Source: Streptomyces sp. Tu6071
Lineage (GTDB): Bacteria > Actinomycetota > Actinomycetes > Streptomycetales > Streptomycetaceae
Reading direction: 5' to 3'
Assembly (NCBI RefSeq): GCF_000213055.1
Contig: NZ_CM001166.1
Coordinates: 62,001-126,000 of the forward strand
Length of the DNA stretch: 64,000 nt
Part shown: positions 8,300-17,952 of the stretch, one piece after another
Position numbering within the stretch: the stretch's first letter is position 1
How the letters are laid out: each line of letters opens with the position of its first letter
Notes under the pieces: generated by a model
The model's input: only the letters and a program-made list of their open reading frames with translations
Databases searched by the model: none
What the model was told of the DNA's origin: nothing
Made by a program: the position numbers and the translations under genes

Positions 8300-9166
8300 G
8301 TGCCGCCCCCCATGCCCACCTCTCCGTCGTCGTCCGCCCAAGCGGCCCGACAGGCCGTGGCCGAGCGGCTGCGCGACCTCCGCCGAGCCGCAGGGCTCAC
8401 GGTGACAGAGCTGGGGGCGGCGTGCGGCTGGCACCACGCAAAGACGTCCCGGATCGAGAACGCCCGTACCGCGCCCTCGGCCAAGGACATCACCGCCTGG
8501 TGCCGTGCATGCGGAGTTGAGGCGCTGACCGGGGACCTGGTGGCGCAGTCCCTCAACGCCGAGTCGATGTACAGCGAGTGGCGCGACCAGATGCGGGGCG
8601 GAATAAAGCGCCTCCAGGAGTCCTTGACGGACTTCTACCGGGAGACGCGCCTGTTCCGGGTCTACTCCTCCACGCTCATCCCCGGGCTGTTGCAGACGGA
8701 GGGATACGCCGCGGGCCTCCTCACGGCCATCGCCGACTTCCGCCAGATCCCGGTGAACGACGGGGCGGAGGCGGGCGCCGCCCGGGTGGCCCGGTCTCGG
8801 GTCATCTACGAGCCCGGCCACCGCTTCGTCCTCCTGATCGAGGAGGCCGCCCTCTACTACCGGATCGGCGACGACGAGGCAATGGCCGCCCAACTCGGCT
8901 TTCTCCTCACGGCTGGTGCCCTGCCCGCCGTGTCGCTGGGCATCGTCCCCTCGTCGCACCCACAGCGTCGGCAGTGGCCGCACGAGACGTTCCACATGTA
9001 CGACGACGCCTTCGTGTCGGTCGAACTGCTCTCCGCGCAGGTGAAGCTGACCCAGCCCTCCGAGATCGCCCTGTATTTGCGGGCGTTCGAAGAGCTGCGG
9101 AGCATGGCCGTCTACGGCGCGGACGCGCGCGCTCTGGTCGTGCGGGCGATCGACGCGTTGCGGTAG
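8300..9166 (+). CDS. XRE-family regulator with DUF5753 domain
   Basis: An N-terminal helix-turn-helix (VAERLRDLRRAAGLTVTELG, then KTSRIENARTAPS) is followed by a DUF5753 domain: FYRETRLFRVYSSTLIPG, LLQTEGYAAGLL, RFVLLIEEAALYYRIGD and FHMYDDAFVSVELL. This is the standard Streptomyces architecture (about 285 residues), thought to sense an unknown ligand and act with its DUF6879 or DUF397 neighbour. I used the GTG at 8300 (288 residues) because an ATG at 8312 has no ribosome site; either is possible. The gene ends only 100 bp before the first repeat of array C, so readthrough could feed that array. Confidence 0.85.
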   Translation: MPPPMPTSPSSSAQAARQAVAERLRDLRRAAGLTVTELGAACGWHHAKTSRIENARTAPSAKDITAWCRACGVEALTGDLVAQSLNAESMYSEWRDQMRGGIKRLQESLTDFYRETRLFRVYSSTLIPGLLQTEGYAAGLLTAIADFRQIPVNDGAEAGAARVARSRVIYEPGHRFVLLIEEAALYYRIGDDEAMAAQLGFLLTAGALPAVSLGIVPSSHPQRRQWPHETFHMYDDAFVSVELLSAQVKLTQPSEIALYLRAFEELRSMAVYGADARALVVRAIDALR

Positions 9167-9266
9167 CCGAAACGGTAGAGGCGGCCCTCCACGCGCGTGG
9201 CGGGGGAAGGTCGCTGAAGTTGCTGAAAACCGGCTGCCGGGTCAGTAACGTTGCAGGTCACGAAGT
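9167..9266 (+). promoter_or_regulatory. Leader of array C (divergent family)
   Basis: Only 100 bp separate the regulator stop from repeat 1. A perfect 12-bp palindrome CCACGCGCGTGG (9189-9200) may end the upstream gene. The 3' end keeps the leader core in altered form: AAAACCGGCTGC, then TGCAGGTCACGAAGT before the repeat. It lacks the GGTGAGAGCT block of the other leaders. Confidence 0.65.
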
Positions 9267-10022
9267 ATGGTCCCCGCACGCGCGGGGATGGCCCCACGCT
9301 CGGTCGTGGCCTGGGATGCCCGTGCTGATGGTCCCCGCACGCGCGGGGATGGCCCCATGGACACCCCCGACGAGGACTTCCAGACGGTATGGTCCCCGCA
9401 CGCGCGGGGATGGCCCAAACAGCAGGTCAGCGACATGCCGGAAGTCGAAATGGTCCCCGCACGCGCGGGGATGGCCCCGAAGGTCGCCTTCTCGGGTTTC
9501 ACGGATGCGGATGGTCCCCGCACGCGCGGGGATGGCCCCCAGGTGCCGCAGAGCGAGCACTGCCACATCGAATGGTCCCCGCACGCGCGGGGATGGCCCC
9601 CACTCGTCCTCGTAGCCGTGCGTCACCCACCTATGGTCCCCGCACGCGCGGGGATGGCCCCCGGGCTGGGTCCGTCGGTAAGACGACCGTGGGATGGTCC
9701 CCGCACACGCGGGGATCCTCCACGGCGGCCTCCACCGCCACCGCGCTCATCGGCGTCGGCCCCGCGAGCGCGGGGATCCTCCGCGGGCGAAGCGCTGCGC
9801 GACCTTCTCGCAGAAGTCGGCCCCGCGCCCGCGGGGATCCTCCGCCGTTGTAGACGTTCACGACAGACCGGTCCTGGTCGTCCCCGCGTGCGCAGGGATC
9901 CTCCGTGCGGACTTGAGGTCATCGCCAGACATTTCCGGTCGGCCCCGCGCACGCGGGGATCTTCCGACCGCTCGGGGCGGCGCGCCGGCCGAACCTGTCG
10001 GCACCGCGCTCGTGGGGATCAG
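9267..10022 (+). CRISPR. CRISPR array C, two repeat classes in one phase (13 repeats)
   Basis: Seven repeats from 9267 to 9633 have the form ATGGTCCCCGCACG then CGCGGGGATGGCCCC. The repeat at 9694 is a hybrid with the same 5' half but ending GGGGATCCTCC. From 9755 the array continues in the same 61-nt phase with the ordinary GTCGGCCCC class (9755, 9816, 9877, 9938), and a decayed unit at 9997 borders the next leader. The proximal class resembles the other common Streptomyces I-E repeat ending GATGGTCCC. Confidence 0.95.
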
Positions 10023-10179
10023 TCGCGCCGCCGAGTGGGTTTCGGGGGTTACGGTGTTGATGTGGAGGGTGAGAGCTGGTGGAGACGGGCTGTTGTTTCT
10101 GTTCTGGGCTCAGCGGCCGGTCGGAAAGCAACTGAAGGAAAACCGGCAGACCCGCTGGTATGACTGCAGGTCAGCAAGT
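10023..10179 (+). promoter_or_regulatory. Leader of array D (family 1)
   Basis: It contains TTACGGTGTTGATGTGGA, GGTGAGAGCTGGTGG and TTCTGTTCTGGGCTCAGC and ends GGTATGACTGCAGGTCAGC before the repeat at 10180. Together with the preceding terminal unit it is a diverged copy of the block at 4411-4637. Confidence 0.8.
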
Positions 10180-12245
10180 GTCGGCCCCGCGAGCGCGGGG
10201 ATCCTCCGTACAAGCTCCACATCTCGGGGACGGAGCTGTAGTCGGCCCCGCGAGCGCGGGGATCCTCCGGGCAGCCATGCCCGGCATCCTGCCGCCGCCC
10301 CGTCGGCCCCGCGAGCGCGGGGATCCTCCGCAGAAGACGCGGGCGTTGGCGGGAGGCCGCGTGTCGGCCTCGCGAGCGCGGGGATCCTCCGATCTACTGC
10401 TCCGAGGCGTGCAAGAAGCGCGGGTCGGCCCCGCGAGCGCGGGGATCCTCCGCCCCAGCCGACGCCGGTCACCAGGGGCGAGTGGTCGGCCCCGCGAGCG
10501 CGGGGATCCTCCGCTCTGCAAGGTCTCCCCGAGGCGGTAGCGCCCGTCGGCCCCGCGAGCGCGGGGATCCTCCGTCCTTGACGTGCACCACCTCATCTCC
10601 CCAGGAGTCGGCCCCGCGAGCGCGGGGATCCTCCGCCGTGGTCGCCCCCGAACAGGGGACCCGATGCGTCGGCCCCGCGAGCGCGGGGATCCTCCGGGTC
10701 GCCTGCACCGTGAGGAACGCCGCGACGGCGTCGGCCCCGCGAGCGCGGGGATCCTCCCTTGCCCAGTGCGTCCTTGTCCTCCCAGAGCTCGTCGGCCCCG
10801 CGAGCGCGGGGATCCTCCGAGCTTGGCGGCTACAGCACCACCGGGACCCCGGTCGGCCCCGCGAGCGCGGGGATCCTCCGTGTAGAGCCATGACGTCTCC
10901 TGACTGGGTATCGTCGGCCCCGCGAGCGCGGGGATCCTCCGTGGAGGAGGCTATGGCGGCGCCACGGCGGCCGGTCGGCCCCGCGAGCGCGGGGATCCTC
11001 CGCTCTCCCTTCGCGCGGCCGACCGGGCCATGCAGTCGGCCCCGCGAGCGCGGGGATCCTCCTGGGGATGGGATCACATCCCGGTCACCGACGAGGTCGG
11101 CCCCGCGAGCGCGGGGATCCTCCGGACGGCACCCGGATGCAGGTCCGCCCCGCGTCGGCCCCGCGAGCGCGGGGATCCTCCCTCGACCTGTCCGCGCACA
11201 TCGTGTTCGACCACGTCGGCCCCGCGAGCGCGGGGATCCTCCGCCGCTGTCCGGGGAGGCGTGGACTTCGAGGCGGTCGGCCCCGCGAGCGCGGGGATCC
11301 TCCGGGTGCTCTCCGAGGAACTCTGGCGGGGGCCCTGTCGGCCCCGCGAGCGCGGGGATCCTCCGCTCGGTGCGGAGGCGGGCGAGTTCCGGCTCGCGTC
11401 GGCCCCGCGAGCGCGGGGATCCTCCGCCCTGACCGAGCGCACGCTCACCGCCGCCTAGGTCGGCCCCGCGAGCGCGGGGATCCTCCCCGCGCGTGAGTCT
11501 GGCCCGGCGCGCGGATGAGCGTCGGCCCCGCGTGCGCGGGGATCCTCCCCGGTCTTCCCGAGGCCGGGTGGCGAGGGGCGGGTCGACCCTGCGCTCGCGG
11601 GGATCCTCCCTTGAGGGACAGGGTCGCGAGGGTCTCGGCCAGGTCGGCCCCGCGCACGCGGGGATCCTCCGTTCAGCGAGCACGACACCGTGACCGTGCT
11701 CGAGTCGGCCCCGCGAGCGCGGGGATCCTCCGGGCGTCGAGACGAGACAGGATGGTGGTGCGAAGTCGGCCCCGCGAGCGCGGGGATCCTCTGCCGCCCC
11801 GGCCGGGCTCGTCGGCGCGGTTGAAGTTGGCCCCGCGTGTGCGGGGATCCTCCGTGAGTACGTCGTACGGCGAGGAGCACCGCCTCGTTGGCCCCGTCCC
11901 CGCGGGGACTCTCCCCTCGCGGTCATCTCGCTGGTGGAGTCGACCCCGCACACGCTGGGATGCTCTGGGCACCACGGTGTCTATGACCTCGACGCTCTGG
12001 TCGGCCTCGCACGCAGGGATCCTGCAACGTCCATGTCGCCCCGTGTCGGCGGGGAGCCTTACGGTCCTGTGCGTGACGGCACCCGCGCCCTGCAGTTGTC
12101 CCTGTCTCGAGGCGAGCTTTCCGGGCGTGCATAGGCACGGTCGGGACCAGGAGCTGGTGCCCGCGCGCGTGCGGGGATTCTCCCATGAGTCGGACAGTAT
12201 GGGTCTGCATCTGAGGGGTGCCCCCGCGCGTGCGGGGATTCTCCG
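10180..12245 (+). CRISPR. CRISPR array D, about 33 repeats (largest array)
   Basis: Twenty-two near-identical repeats run from 10180 to 11459 (GTCGGCCCCGCGAGCG then CGGGGATCCTCC); one spacer, before 11154, is 3 nt short. After 11521 the repeats change loop and decay (11582, 11643, 11704, 11765, 11826, 11887, 11939, 12000), ending with two GTGCCCGCGCGCGTGCG-type units at about 12157 and 12218. The long homogeneous part suggests recent, active spacer gain at this leader. Confidence 0.97.
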
Positions 12246-12509
12246 GTCCTCACCGTCCGGAAGGGGCCAGGGCATCACAACCCCTTGCGCTTGCCGGGAA
12301 AAAAGAAATTCAGAGTCTCGATGAAAAATAATTTCAAGGGGAGTCTTTGAAAGTGCTGGTAGGGAACAACCTCTGCGGGACGTTTGATGCGCACTGTAAT
12401 CGCCGCGCCGCGAGCATCGGTCCTCACATTCGCAAGAGGGGTGAGTGGGGAAAAATGCCAGAACGGGTGATCTCCACCTATCGCTAGACTGTGATGGCAG
12501 GCATCGACC
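12246..12509. other. Gene-free stretch after array D
   Basis: No convincing gene is visible. The GC content drops locally (around 12300-12350), unlike the flanking arrays, which suggests imported or decayed DNA. Confidence 0.4.
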
Positions 12510-12735
12510 CCTATGACCAGATCGCGTCGATGGGGATGTTCCGCCCTTCCGCTTACCGGGCGAAGCTGGTTCGCCGTTGCCCCTGCGCCGCGCAGGGAAC
12601 CTTTCTCAGCCGCCGGACAGTATCCGGCGGCTGAGACTTCGTAGCCCCCGTGGTCGCGGAGATTTTTCGTCGGAGGGTCGTACCCCTTGTAGCGGGCGCC
12701 TGCTTGGCGGCGTCCCTGCGGGAGATACACGCCAT
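12510..12735 (+). CRISPR. Relic array of four decayed repeats
   Basis: Repeat 3' cores recur at about 62-64 nt: TGGGGATGTTCC (12531), CGCAGGGAACCTTTC (12591), GCGGAGATTTTTCG (12656) and CTGCGGGAGATAC (12716). The unit at 12641 reads GTAGCCCCCGTGG and that at 12576 GTTGCCCCTGCGCC, so the ancestor was of the GTTGCCCCC type (as arrays B and F). The spacer position between the second and third unit is filled by a perfect hairpin. Confidence 0.55.
12605..12635. repeat. Perfect 13-bp inverted repeat inside relic array
   Basis: CTCAGCCGCCGGA and TCCGGCGGCTGAG are separated by CAGTA. It lies between two decayed repeats where a spacer would be. No U-run follows, so it is not a classic terminator. Confidence 0.7.
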
Positions 12736-13483
12736 GGCGGAGATACATAGCTCTGCGTTCAGCCCGAGCATCGACATCGGGAGCAGCTCGGTTTCCGCCC
12801 AGTCCTTGGGCAGTGCCTATAGGCGTTCGGCAATGGCCTTGGTAGTGCCGCTGCCGTCGTGTTCGGCGCGGACACAGCCGACGCTGCCGCGCAGAGCAAG
12901 CCCGGGAAGGCCCACAGATGCCCATCTACCGCTCTCTACCGCCTTCTCAGCGGGCTGAACCTGCCGCTCGGACCCGCAACATTCCGCTCTCCACTGACAT
13001 AATTCATGAATCCCAAACAGTTACCGGGCGTGCGATGCTAACGTCACGTATAGCAGAGGACCACCGTGGTGGTGAGCACTCACCAGCGCAGTGGTGCATG
13101 CAAAAGAGGGAGGGGCCGCTACCTGGTTGGCAACGACCCCTCGTGTGTGGCGTTTGGCCGACTACGAGCAGACCCAGATCATCAGCTGGAGCTGCAACTC
13201 CATCAGGCTGACGATGAAGGTCCATAGCTCGTAGTCAGGCCGGTCATTGCAGATCAACGCCGCTCCCTTGACCCCGCTTTCCGCAGTGCGGCCGTGGCGG
13301 GGGTCGATTCCATCCGGCCGCGCGGACCGGGTGGGACAGCAACTCGTCTGTAGACGACTACGCCGAGGTCGACTCTAGAGGTACGTGTGCAGCGAAAGAT
13401 GCCGTTCATCAAAAGCGCTCATATTTGAGGCGCAATACAACACGCGTTCTTTCATAAGTGATCCCTTGGGGCTCGCAACACGA
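12736..13483. other. Gene-free stretch between relic array and IS remnant
   Basis: Only short frames without ribosome sites are seen, including a 46-codon frame near 13090. The stretch contains a near-palindrome ACCACCGTGGTGGT (13060-13073) and AGGTCGACTCTAGAGG at 13366-13381. Its base composition is more even than its surroundings. I see no supported gene. Confidence 0.4.
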
Positions 13484-13660
13484 TCATGGGCGGGTCTTGT
13501 TAGGGCGTCGGTAGCAGATGAGGCTGCAGACGAGGGAGACGAAGGCGTCGTGGAGTTCGGTGCGGCGTTCCCAGCGGACGGCGAGGCGTTTGAACTGGTG
13601 GAACAGGGCGATGGTCTACTCAACGACGTAAGCGGAGTTTGCCCAGGCCCTTGATGTTCG
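13484..13660 (-). pseudogene. Remnant of an IS5-type transposase (C-terminus)
   Basis: In minus-strand frames this encodes IKGLGKLR, a frameshift, YVVE followed by an in-frame stop, then TIALFHQFKRLAVRWERR and TELHDAFVSLVCSLICYRR. That is the typical C-terminal tail of Streptomyces IS5-family DDE transposases. Everything upstream is missing, and the remnant abuts the first decayed repeat of array E with no leader between. The insertion probably removed the leader of array E. Confidence 0.75.
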
Positions 13661-13670
13661 GACGCACTCC

Positions 13671-14491
13671 GTGACTCCGCGCACGCGGGGATCCTGCTCC
13701 ATCCCGGTCAGACAGGTGGAGCGACTGTTCGTCAGCCCCGCTTGCGCGGGATCCTCCGGGTGGCGAGGTGTCACTCCTCAACGCCGTCGTCGCCGACCCC
13801 CGCGCACGCGGGGATCTTCCGGAGTTGGCGTTCTGGTCTGCGGACCGGAGGGGGCCGGCCCCGCGTCCGCGGGGATCCTCCGCGGCAGACCGCCGACGCC
13901 GAGGCCGTAGCGCAGTCGGCCCCGCGTCCGCGGGGATCCTCCGCGGTACGTCAGGTCGTTGGTCGTCGCGTTCGGGTCGGCCCCGCGCTCGCGGGGATCC
14001 TCCGGCCACGACCTCGGCGGCGGCCAGGATGAGGACGTCGGCCCCGCGCTCGCGGGGATCCTCCGTTCACCTGTCCGCTCTTCTGCCCGGCAACCTGGTC
14101 GACCCCGCGCTCGCGGGGATCCTCCTTGCGAGACGCCTCCTGCACGTCCCCGAGCGCCGTCGACCCCGCGCTCGCGGGGATCCTCCGCGGCTGATGGTGG
14201 AGGGCGGTGGGACGATCCAGTCGGCCCCGCGCTCGCGGGGATCCTCCTCGTCGGCGGGAAGTCGTGAGGACGTGACGGGAGTCGGCCCCGCGCTCGCGGG
14301 GATCCTCCGGCGGCGACGGCGCGCTCCAGGCGCTCTCGCTCGTCGGCCCCGCGCTCGCGGGGATCCTCCGTCCATCTACGAGGACACCGCCGCGCACGTC
14401 CTGTCGGCCCCGCGCCCGCGGGGATCCTCCCGAGATGAACCGGTCCGCCGCGCCGAGCCCGGCCGTCGGCCCCGCGCTGCGGGGATTCTCC
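13671..14491 (+). CRISPR. CRISPR array E, 14 repeats, leaderless
   Basis: Repeats start at 13671, 13731, 13792, 13853, 13915, 13976, 14037 and then every 61 nt to 14403, with a shortened last unit at 14465. The main form is GTCGGCCCCGCGCTCG then CGGGGATCCTCC. Unlike the other arrays the three left-most repeats are the most mixed, and no leader precedes them. The sequence after the last repeat (CTCCATGCCCGGTCAACGCC) is also a spacer in array F. Confidence 0.93.
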
Positions 14492-14514
14492 CTCCATGCC
14501 CGGTCAACGCCCGA

Positions 14515-14828
14515 CCCCCGACCGGACTGGCTGGAGCACCGGCGAAGTCGGTGGCCGAACACCGCGAATCTCCACCTGCTGATCAACAACGAGACCGCCA
14601 CCAAGACCAGCCGAGCCAGTAACCACTGGATCAGCGCCTCAATGCGAGGGCAGGACGCGACACTGGAGCGGCTCCGCGTCGAACCGGCAACTCGAAGAGG
14701 TCCTGACCCACGGGCCCGATCCACTCCATCTCGCCGAGGTGTTCGGTCTCGACGAGAAGACAGCGATGCGCTACGCGGACTCCGCACGATCCCTGCTGAA
14801 ACAGGGCGCTGAACAGCAACTTCGATGA
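14515..14828 (+). pseudogene. Truncated, frameshifted tyrosine recombinase
   Basis: The first part reads DWLEHRRSRWPNTANLHLLI then ATLERLRV. A frameshift near 14680 leads to RQLEEVLTHGPDPLHLAEV, FGLDEKTAMRYADSA and RSLLKQGAEQQLR, ending at TGA 14826-14828. This matches the C-terminal half of a Streptomyces tyrosine recombinase that contains WL-HRR-RWPNTANPHLLI. The N-terminal domain is absent. It lies directly after array E, suggesting that a mobile element once split the arrays here. Confidence 0.7.
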
Positions 14829-14871
14829 AACCTGCTCGACCAGGACGCACCGTGGAGGGAATCATGGGCGA

Positions 14872-15381
14872 GTGACGTCGACCGAAGCAGCAGCAATCGC
14901 TCTACAGGACCATGCCGCCCTCTGGAGCATGGGGGAAATCCGTGCGAGCGATGTCGTCAATGCCGCCTGTGAGGCGCTCGTCGCCGGACTCGACACCCCC
15001 GGCCTTCGAGTCCTCGCCGCCTGCACACGCGCCGAGTCGGACTACGACGTCCACGAGTTGCTTCCTGAGGCACTCAACGAACTCGGCCTCACCTTTTATC
15101 CCATCGCCAGCGATGCCGGCCAAGAAGCCGCTGCCCGAGCGCTCGCACGCCGCATGCTCGCGGGTGAGCTGACACCTCGGGAGTTCACAGTCCGCATTCA
15201 CCAGCGCTACGGACATGAGCTGCCACTGACTGAGCGGCTCGCCGAACTCGATGACGAGTACGACGTCCTCGAATACGGCGACGGAACCGTGGACCACGTT
15301 GATGTCGAGGTCACCGCCGAAGCGCGCCGCCTCGCAGCCCACCCCCACGTTCCAGCCGAATCCACGGACACGCCCAGCTGA
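14872..15381 (+). CDS. Hypothetical protein, possibly contact- or immunity-related
   Basis: The product is 169 residues starting MTSTEAAAIALQDHAALWSM. The GTG at 14872 has GGAGGGA 11 nt upstream. It is helical and acidic with no transmembrane segment, including FTVRIHQRYGHELPLTERLA and ELDDEYDVLEYGDGTVDHVD. The mid-part REFTVRIHQRYGH followed by a DDEYDVLEY segment recalls small Streptomyces proteins next to integrases or toxins, but I cannot name a family. Its only neighbours are the broken recombinase and leaderless array F, so it is probably cargo of a lost element. Confidence 0.6.
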   Translation: MTSTEAAAIALQDHAALWSMGEIRASDVVNAACEALVAGLDTPGLRVLAACTRAESDYDVHELLPEALNELGLTFYPIASDAGQEAAARALARRMLAGELTPREFTVRIHQRYGHELPLTERLAELDDEYDVLEYGDGTVDHVDVEVTAEARRLAAHPHVPAESTDTPS

Positions 15382-15640
15382 TGCTCACGGACCGACCGCG
15401 AGTTCCCGCCGAACAGGCTTCAGTTTCCCTGAACCCATGGGGCTCCCCGGGTGTGAGTAGTTGCGGTACAGGAAGTGCCGTTGAGATTGATCATGGTCCG
15501 GCTGGGTGTCGGGGTGAGCGGGTCGTCCGGCTGCCGGATGCGAACTCGGCGGGGCGGGGGATGTCGTCAGCGTCCTGGAGATCGGCGAAGTCGGCGTGCG
15601 CCTGGGCGACGGCTTCGCTGCGCTGGCTGGCTCAGAGCGG

Positions 15641-16026
15641 GTTGCCCCCGCGCCTGCGGGGATTTTCCGATCCCGCCGTGGTTCCAGGCATGCCTCGACC
15701 TGTTGCCCCCGCGCCTGCGGGGATTTTCCGATCCCGCCGTGGTTCCAGGCATGCCTCGACCTGTTGCCCCCGCGCCTGCGGGGATCCTCCCTCCATGCCC
15801 GGTCAACGCCCGACCGTCGACCCCGCGCACGCGGGGATCCTCCGGTGGCTCCGATGCCCGTCTCCTACCGCGACATGTCGTCCCCGCGTGCGCGGGGACC
15901 TTCCGACGGGCGTGCAGGCCGGTCTGGAGCACATGCAGTTGGCCGGCGGGCGCGGGGATCTTCCGGCCGCTCGGTGCGGCGCGCGGCGAGCGATCCTGTC
16001 GGCCCTGCGCTGGTGGGGATCAGTCG
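15641..16026 (+). CRISPR. CRISPR array F, 7 repeats, leaderless mosaic
   Basis: Repeats start at 15641, 15702, 15763, 15816, 15877, 15938 and 15998. The first three are of the GTTGCCCCCGCGCCTG type (the third switches to a GATCCTCC end) and the first two spacers are identical. The others are GTCGACC, GTCGTCC and GTTGGCC types. The spacer before 15816 is shortened to about 25 nt and is shared with the end of array E; the spacer before 15938 is shared with array L. No leader lies upstream (15382-15640 shows nothing recognisable). Confidence 0.9.
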
Positions 16027-16180
16027 CGCCTCCGTGCGGCTGTCGGGGGTTACGGTGTTGACGTGGAAAGTGAGGGCTGGCGGGGGCGGGCTGCTGTTTT
16101 TGTTCTGGGCTCAGCGACCGGCCGGAAAGCAACTGAAGGAAAACCGGCAGACTCGCTGGTATGACTGCAGGTCAGCAAGT
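16027..16180 (+). promoter_or_regulatory. Leader of array G (family 1)
   Basis: It contains TTACGGTGTTGACGTGGA, a GTGAGGGCTGGCGGGGG version of the block and GGTATGACTGCAGGTCAGC before the repeat at 16181. It is most similar to the leader of array M. Confidence 0.8.
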
Positions 16181-17952
16181 GTCGGCCCCGCGAGCGCGGG
16201 GATGCTCCGCCCACGACGAAGCTGCTCGTGAGCCCAAGCGCGTCGGCCCCGCGAGCGCGGGGATGCTCCGGCGTCGCGCACGTCAACTACAAGGCGTCCG
16301 CAGTCGGCCCCGCGAGCGCGGGGATGCTCCGGGCCGGGGGATTGCGCCCTCCGGCCCTTCCCGGTCGGCCCCGCGAGCGCGGGGATGCTCCGCGCCTGGT
16401 CATCTCCATCCTGCGCAACGACCAGTCGGCCCCGCGAGCGCGGGGATGCTCCGACCGCGAAGAGGACTTCGGCCAGGGAGAGGAGGTCGGCCCCGCGAGC
16501 GCGGGGATGCTCCGTCGTCCGGGTCGTTCGGCGAGGTCCCGGCGCCGTCGGCCCCGCGAGCGCGGGGATGCTCCGCCTTCGGGTCGTGATGCATAGGTGT
16601 GGCGGTCGTCGGCCCCGCGAGCGCGGGGATGCTCCGAGAGGAGCTGGAGCCGTGGCCCCGAGAGAGCCGTCGGCCCCGCGAGCGCGGGGATGCTCCGTAC
16701 CAGGCATCGAGGGGTCCCCAGCCGTCGCGGTCGGCCCCGCGAGCGCGGGGATGCTCCTGATGCCGGAGCGGATGACCAGTCTGATCCGAGGTCGGCCCCG
16801 CGCACGCGGGGATGCTCCGGTCTCCCCGCCGTCGTCGAGGACGAGAGCGAGGTCGGCCCCGCGCACGCGGGGATGCTCCGGCGGTGGCGGCATGAGTATC
16901 CACATCCCGCACGTCGGCCCCGCGCACGCGGGGATGCTCCGTGAGCAGCCCTTACGTCCCGTCGGCCCCGCGCACGCGGGGATGCTCCGGGTGGTGGAGC
17001 GCCGCTCTCGACCGGCGTGGGGTCGGCCCCGCGCACGCGGGGATGCTCCGGTCTCCCCGCCGTCGTCGAGGACGAGAGCGAGGTCGGCCCCGCGCACGCG
17101 GGGATGCTCCTGGGCCATCCGTCCGCCCGCAGCTCCCGCATACGTCGGCCCCGCGCACCCGGGGATGCTCCGGCGGTGGCGGCATGAGTATCCACATCCC
17201 GCACGTCGGCCCCGCGCACGCGGGGATGCTCCGTGAGCAGCCCTTACGTCCCGTCGGCCCCGCGCACGCGGGGATGCTCCGGGTGGTGGAGCCAAGCCCT
17301 CGCCAGCCAGGCCCTCAATTTCTCGCACGCGGAGCGTCAGGCCGACCACGCGCACTGGGGCACCCTCCGTGATGTCGGCCCCGCGCACGCGGGGATGCTC
17401 CGCGGCCTACGCGCACGATGACCGGACGCTGCAGGTCGGCCCCGCGCACGCGGGGATGCTCCGGCCGTTCCACTGGGGTTGGCCCGCGATGGGCCGTCGG
17501 CCCCGCGCACGCGGGGATGCTCCGCTCGGCCAGCGCATCACCAGCCGCCTCTCGCAGTCGGCCCCGCGCACGCGGGGATGCTCCGCCGGACTGCGGCCAC
17601 ATCGTCCCGCCCCGACGGTCGGCCCCGCGCACGCGGGGATGCTCCGCTGCGGGGTCTTGTCGACGCGCTGCTCTGGCCGTCGGCCCCGCGCACGCGGGGA
17701 TGCTCCTCCCCGCGCTGCTCCTCGGGCAGCCGGACCACGGTCGGCCCCGCGCACGCGGGGATCCTCCGTCCACGACGCCGAGCTCTACCGGCTTCATCCA
17801 AGTTGTCCTCGCGGGCGCGGGGATGCTCCGCACTTCCTTCAGGCTCGTGAGATGTTCCTGGCGTTGGCCCTGGGGGCGCGGGGACCCTCCGGTCGTCCTC
17901 GGCGACCACGACGACGACCTCGGGTCGGCCCTACGGGTGTGGGGATCTCCTG
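16181..17952 (+). CRISPR. CRISPR array G, about 30 repeats with internal duplication
   Basis: Ten repeats (16181-16730) have loop GAGC and 3' end GATGCTCCG; from 16791 the loop is CACG with the same 3' end. A run of spacers is duplicated: those after 16791, 16852 and 16913 recur after 17022, 17144 and 17205. A truncated 19-nt spacer (16942-16960) recurs at 17234-17252. A decayed unit lies near 17337, and units from 17802 onward are degenerate. GATGCTCCG is a 3' end found mainly in this array. Confidence 0.96.

Noticed and set aside
10469..11953. A 494-codon frame, and many similar frames, across the CRISPR arrays
   Set aside because: The 61-nt period gives a 61-residue protein repeat (SPRSRG, DPRARGAD and similar) that is a translation of repeats. 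No ribosome sites or protein logic.
13088..13230. A 46-codon frame ending near 13230 (AATWLATTPRVWRLADYEQT part)
   Set aside because: It starts at GTG without a ribosome site in a decayed region; no recognised family. Left out as a gene.
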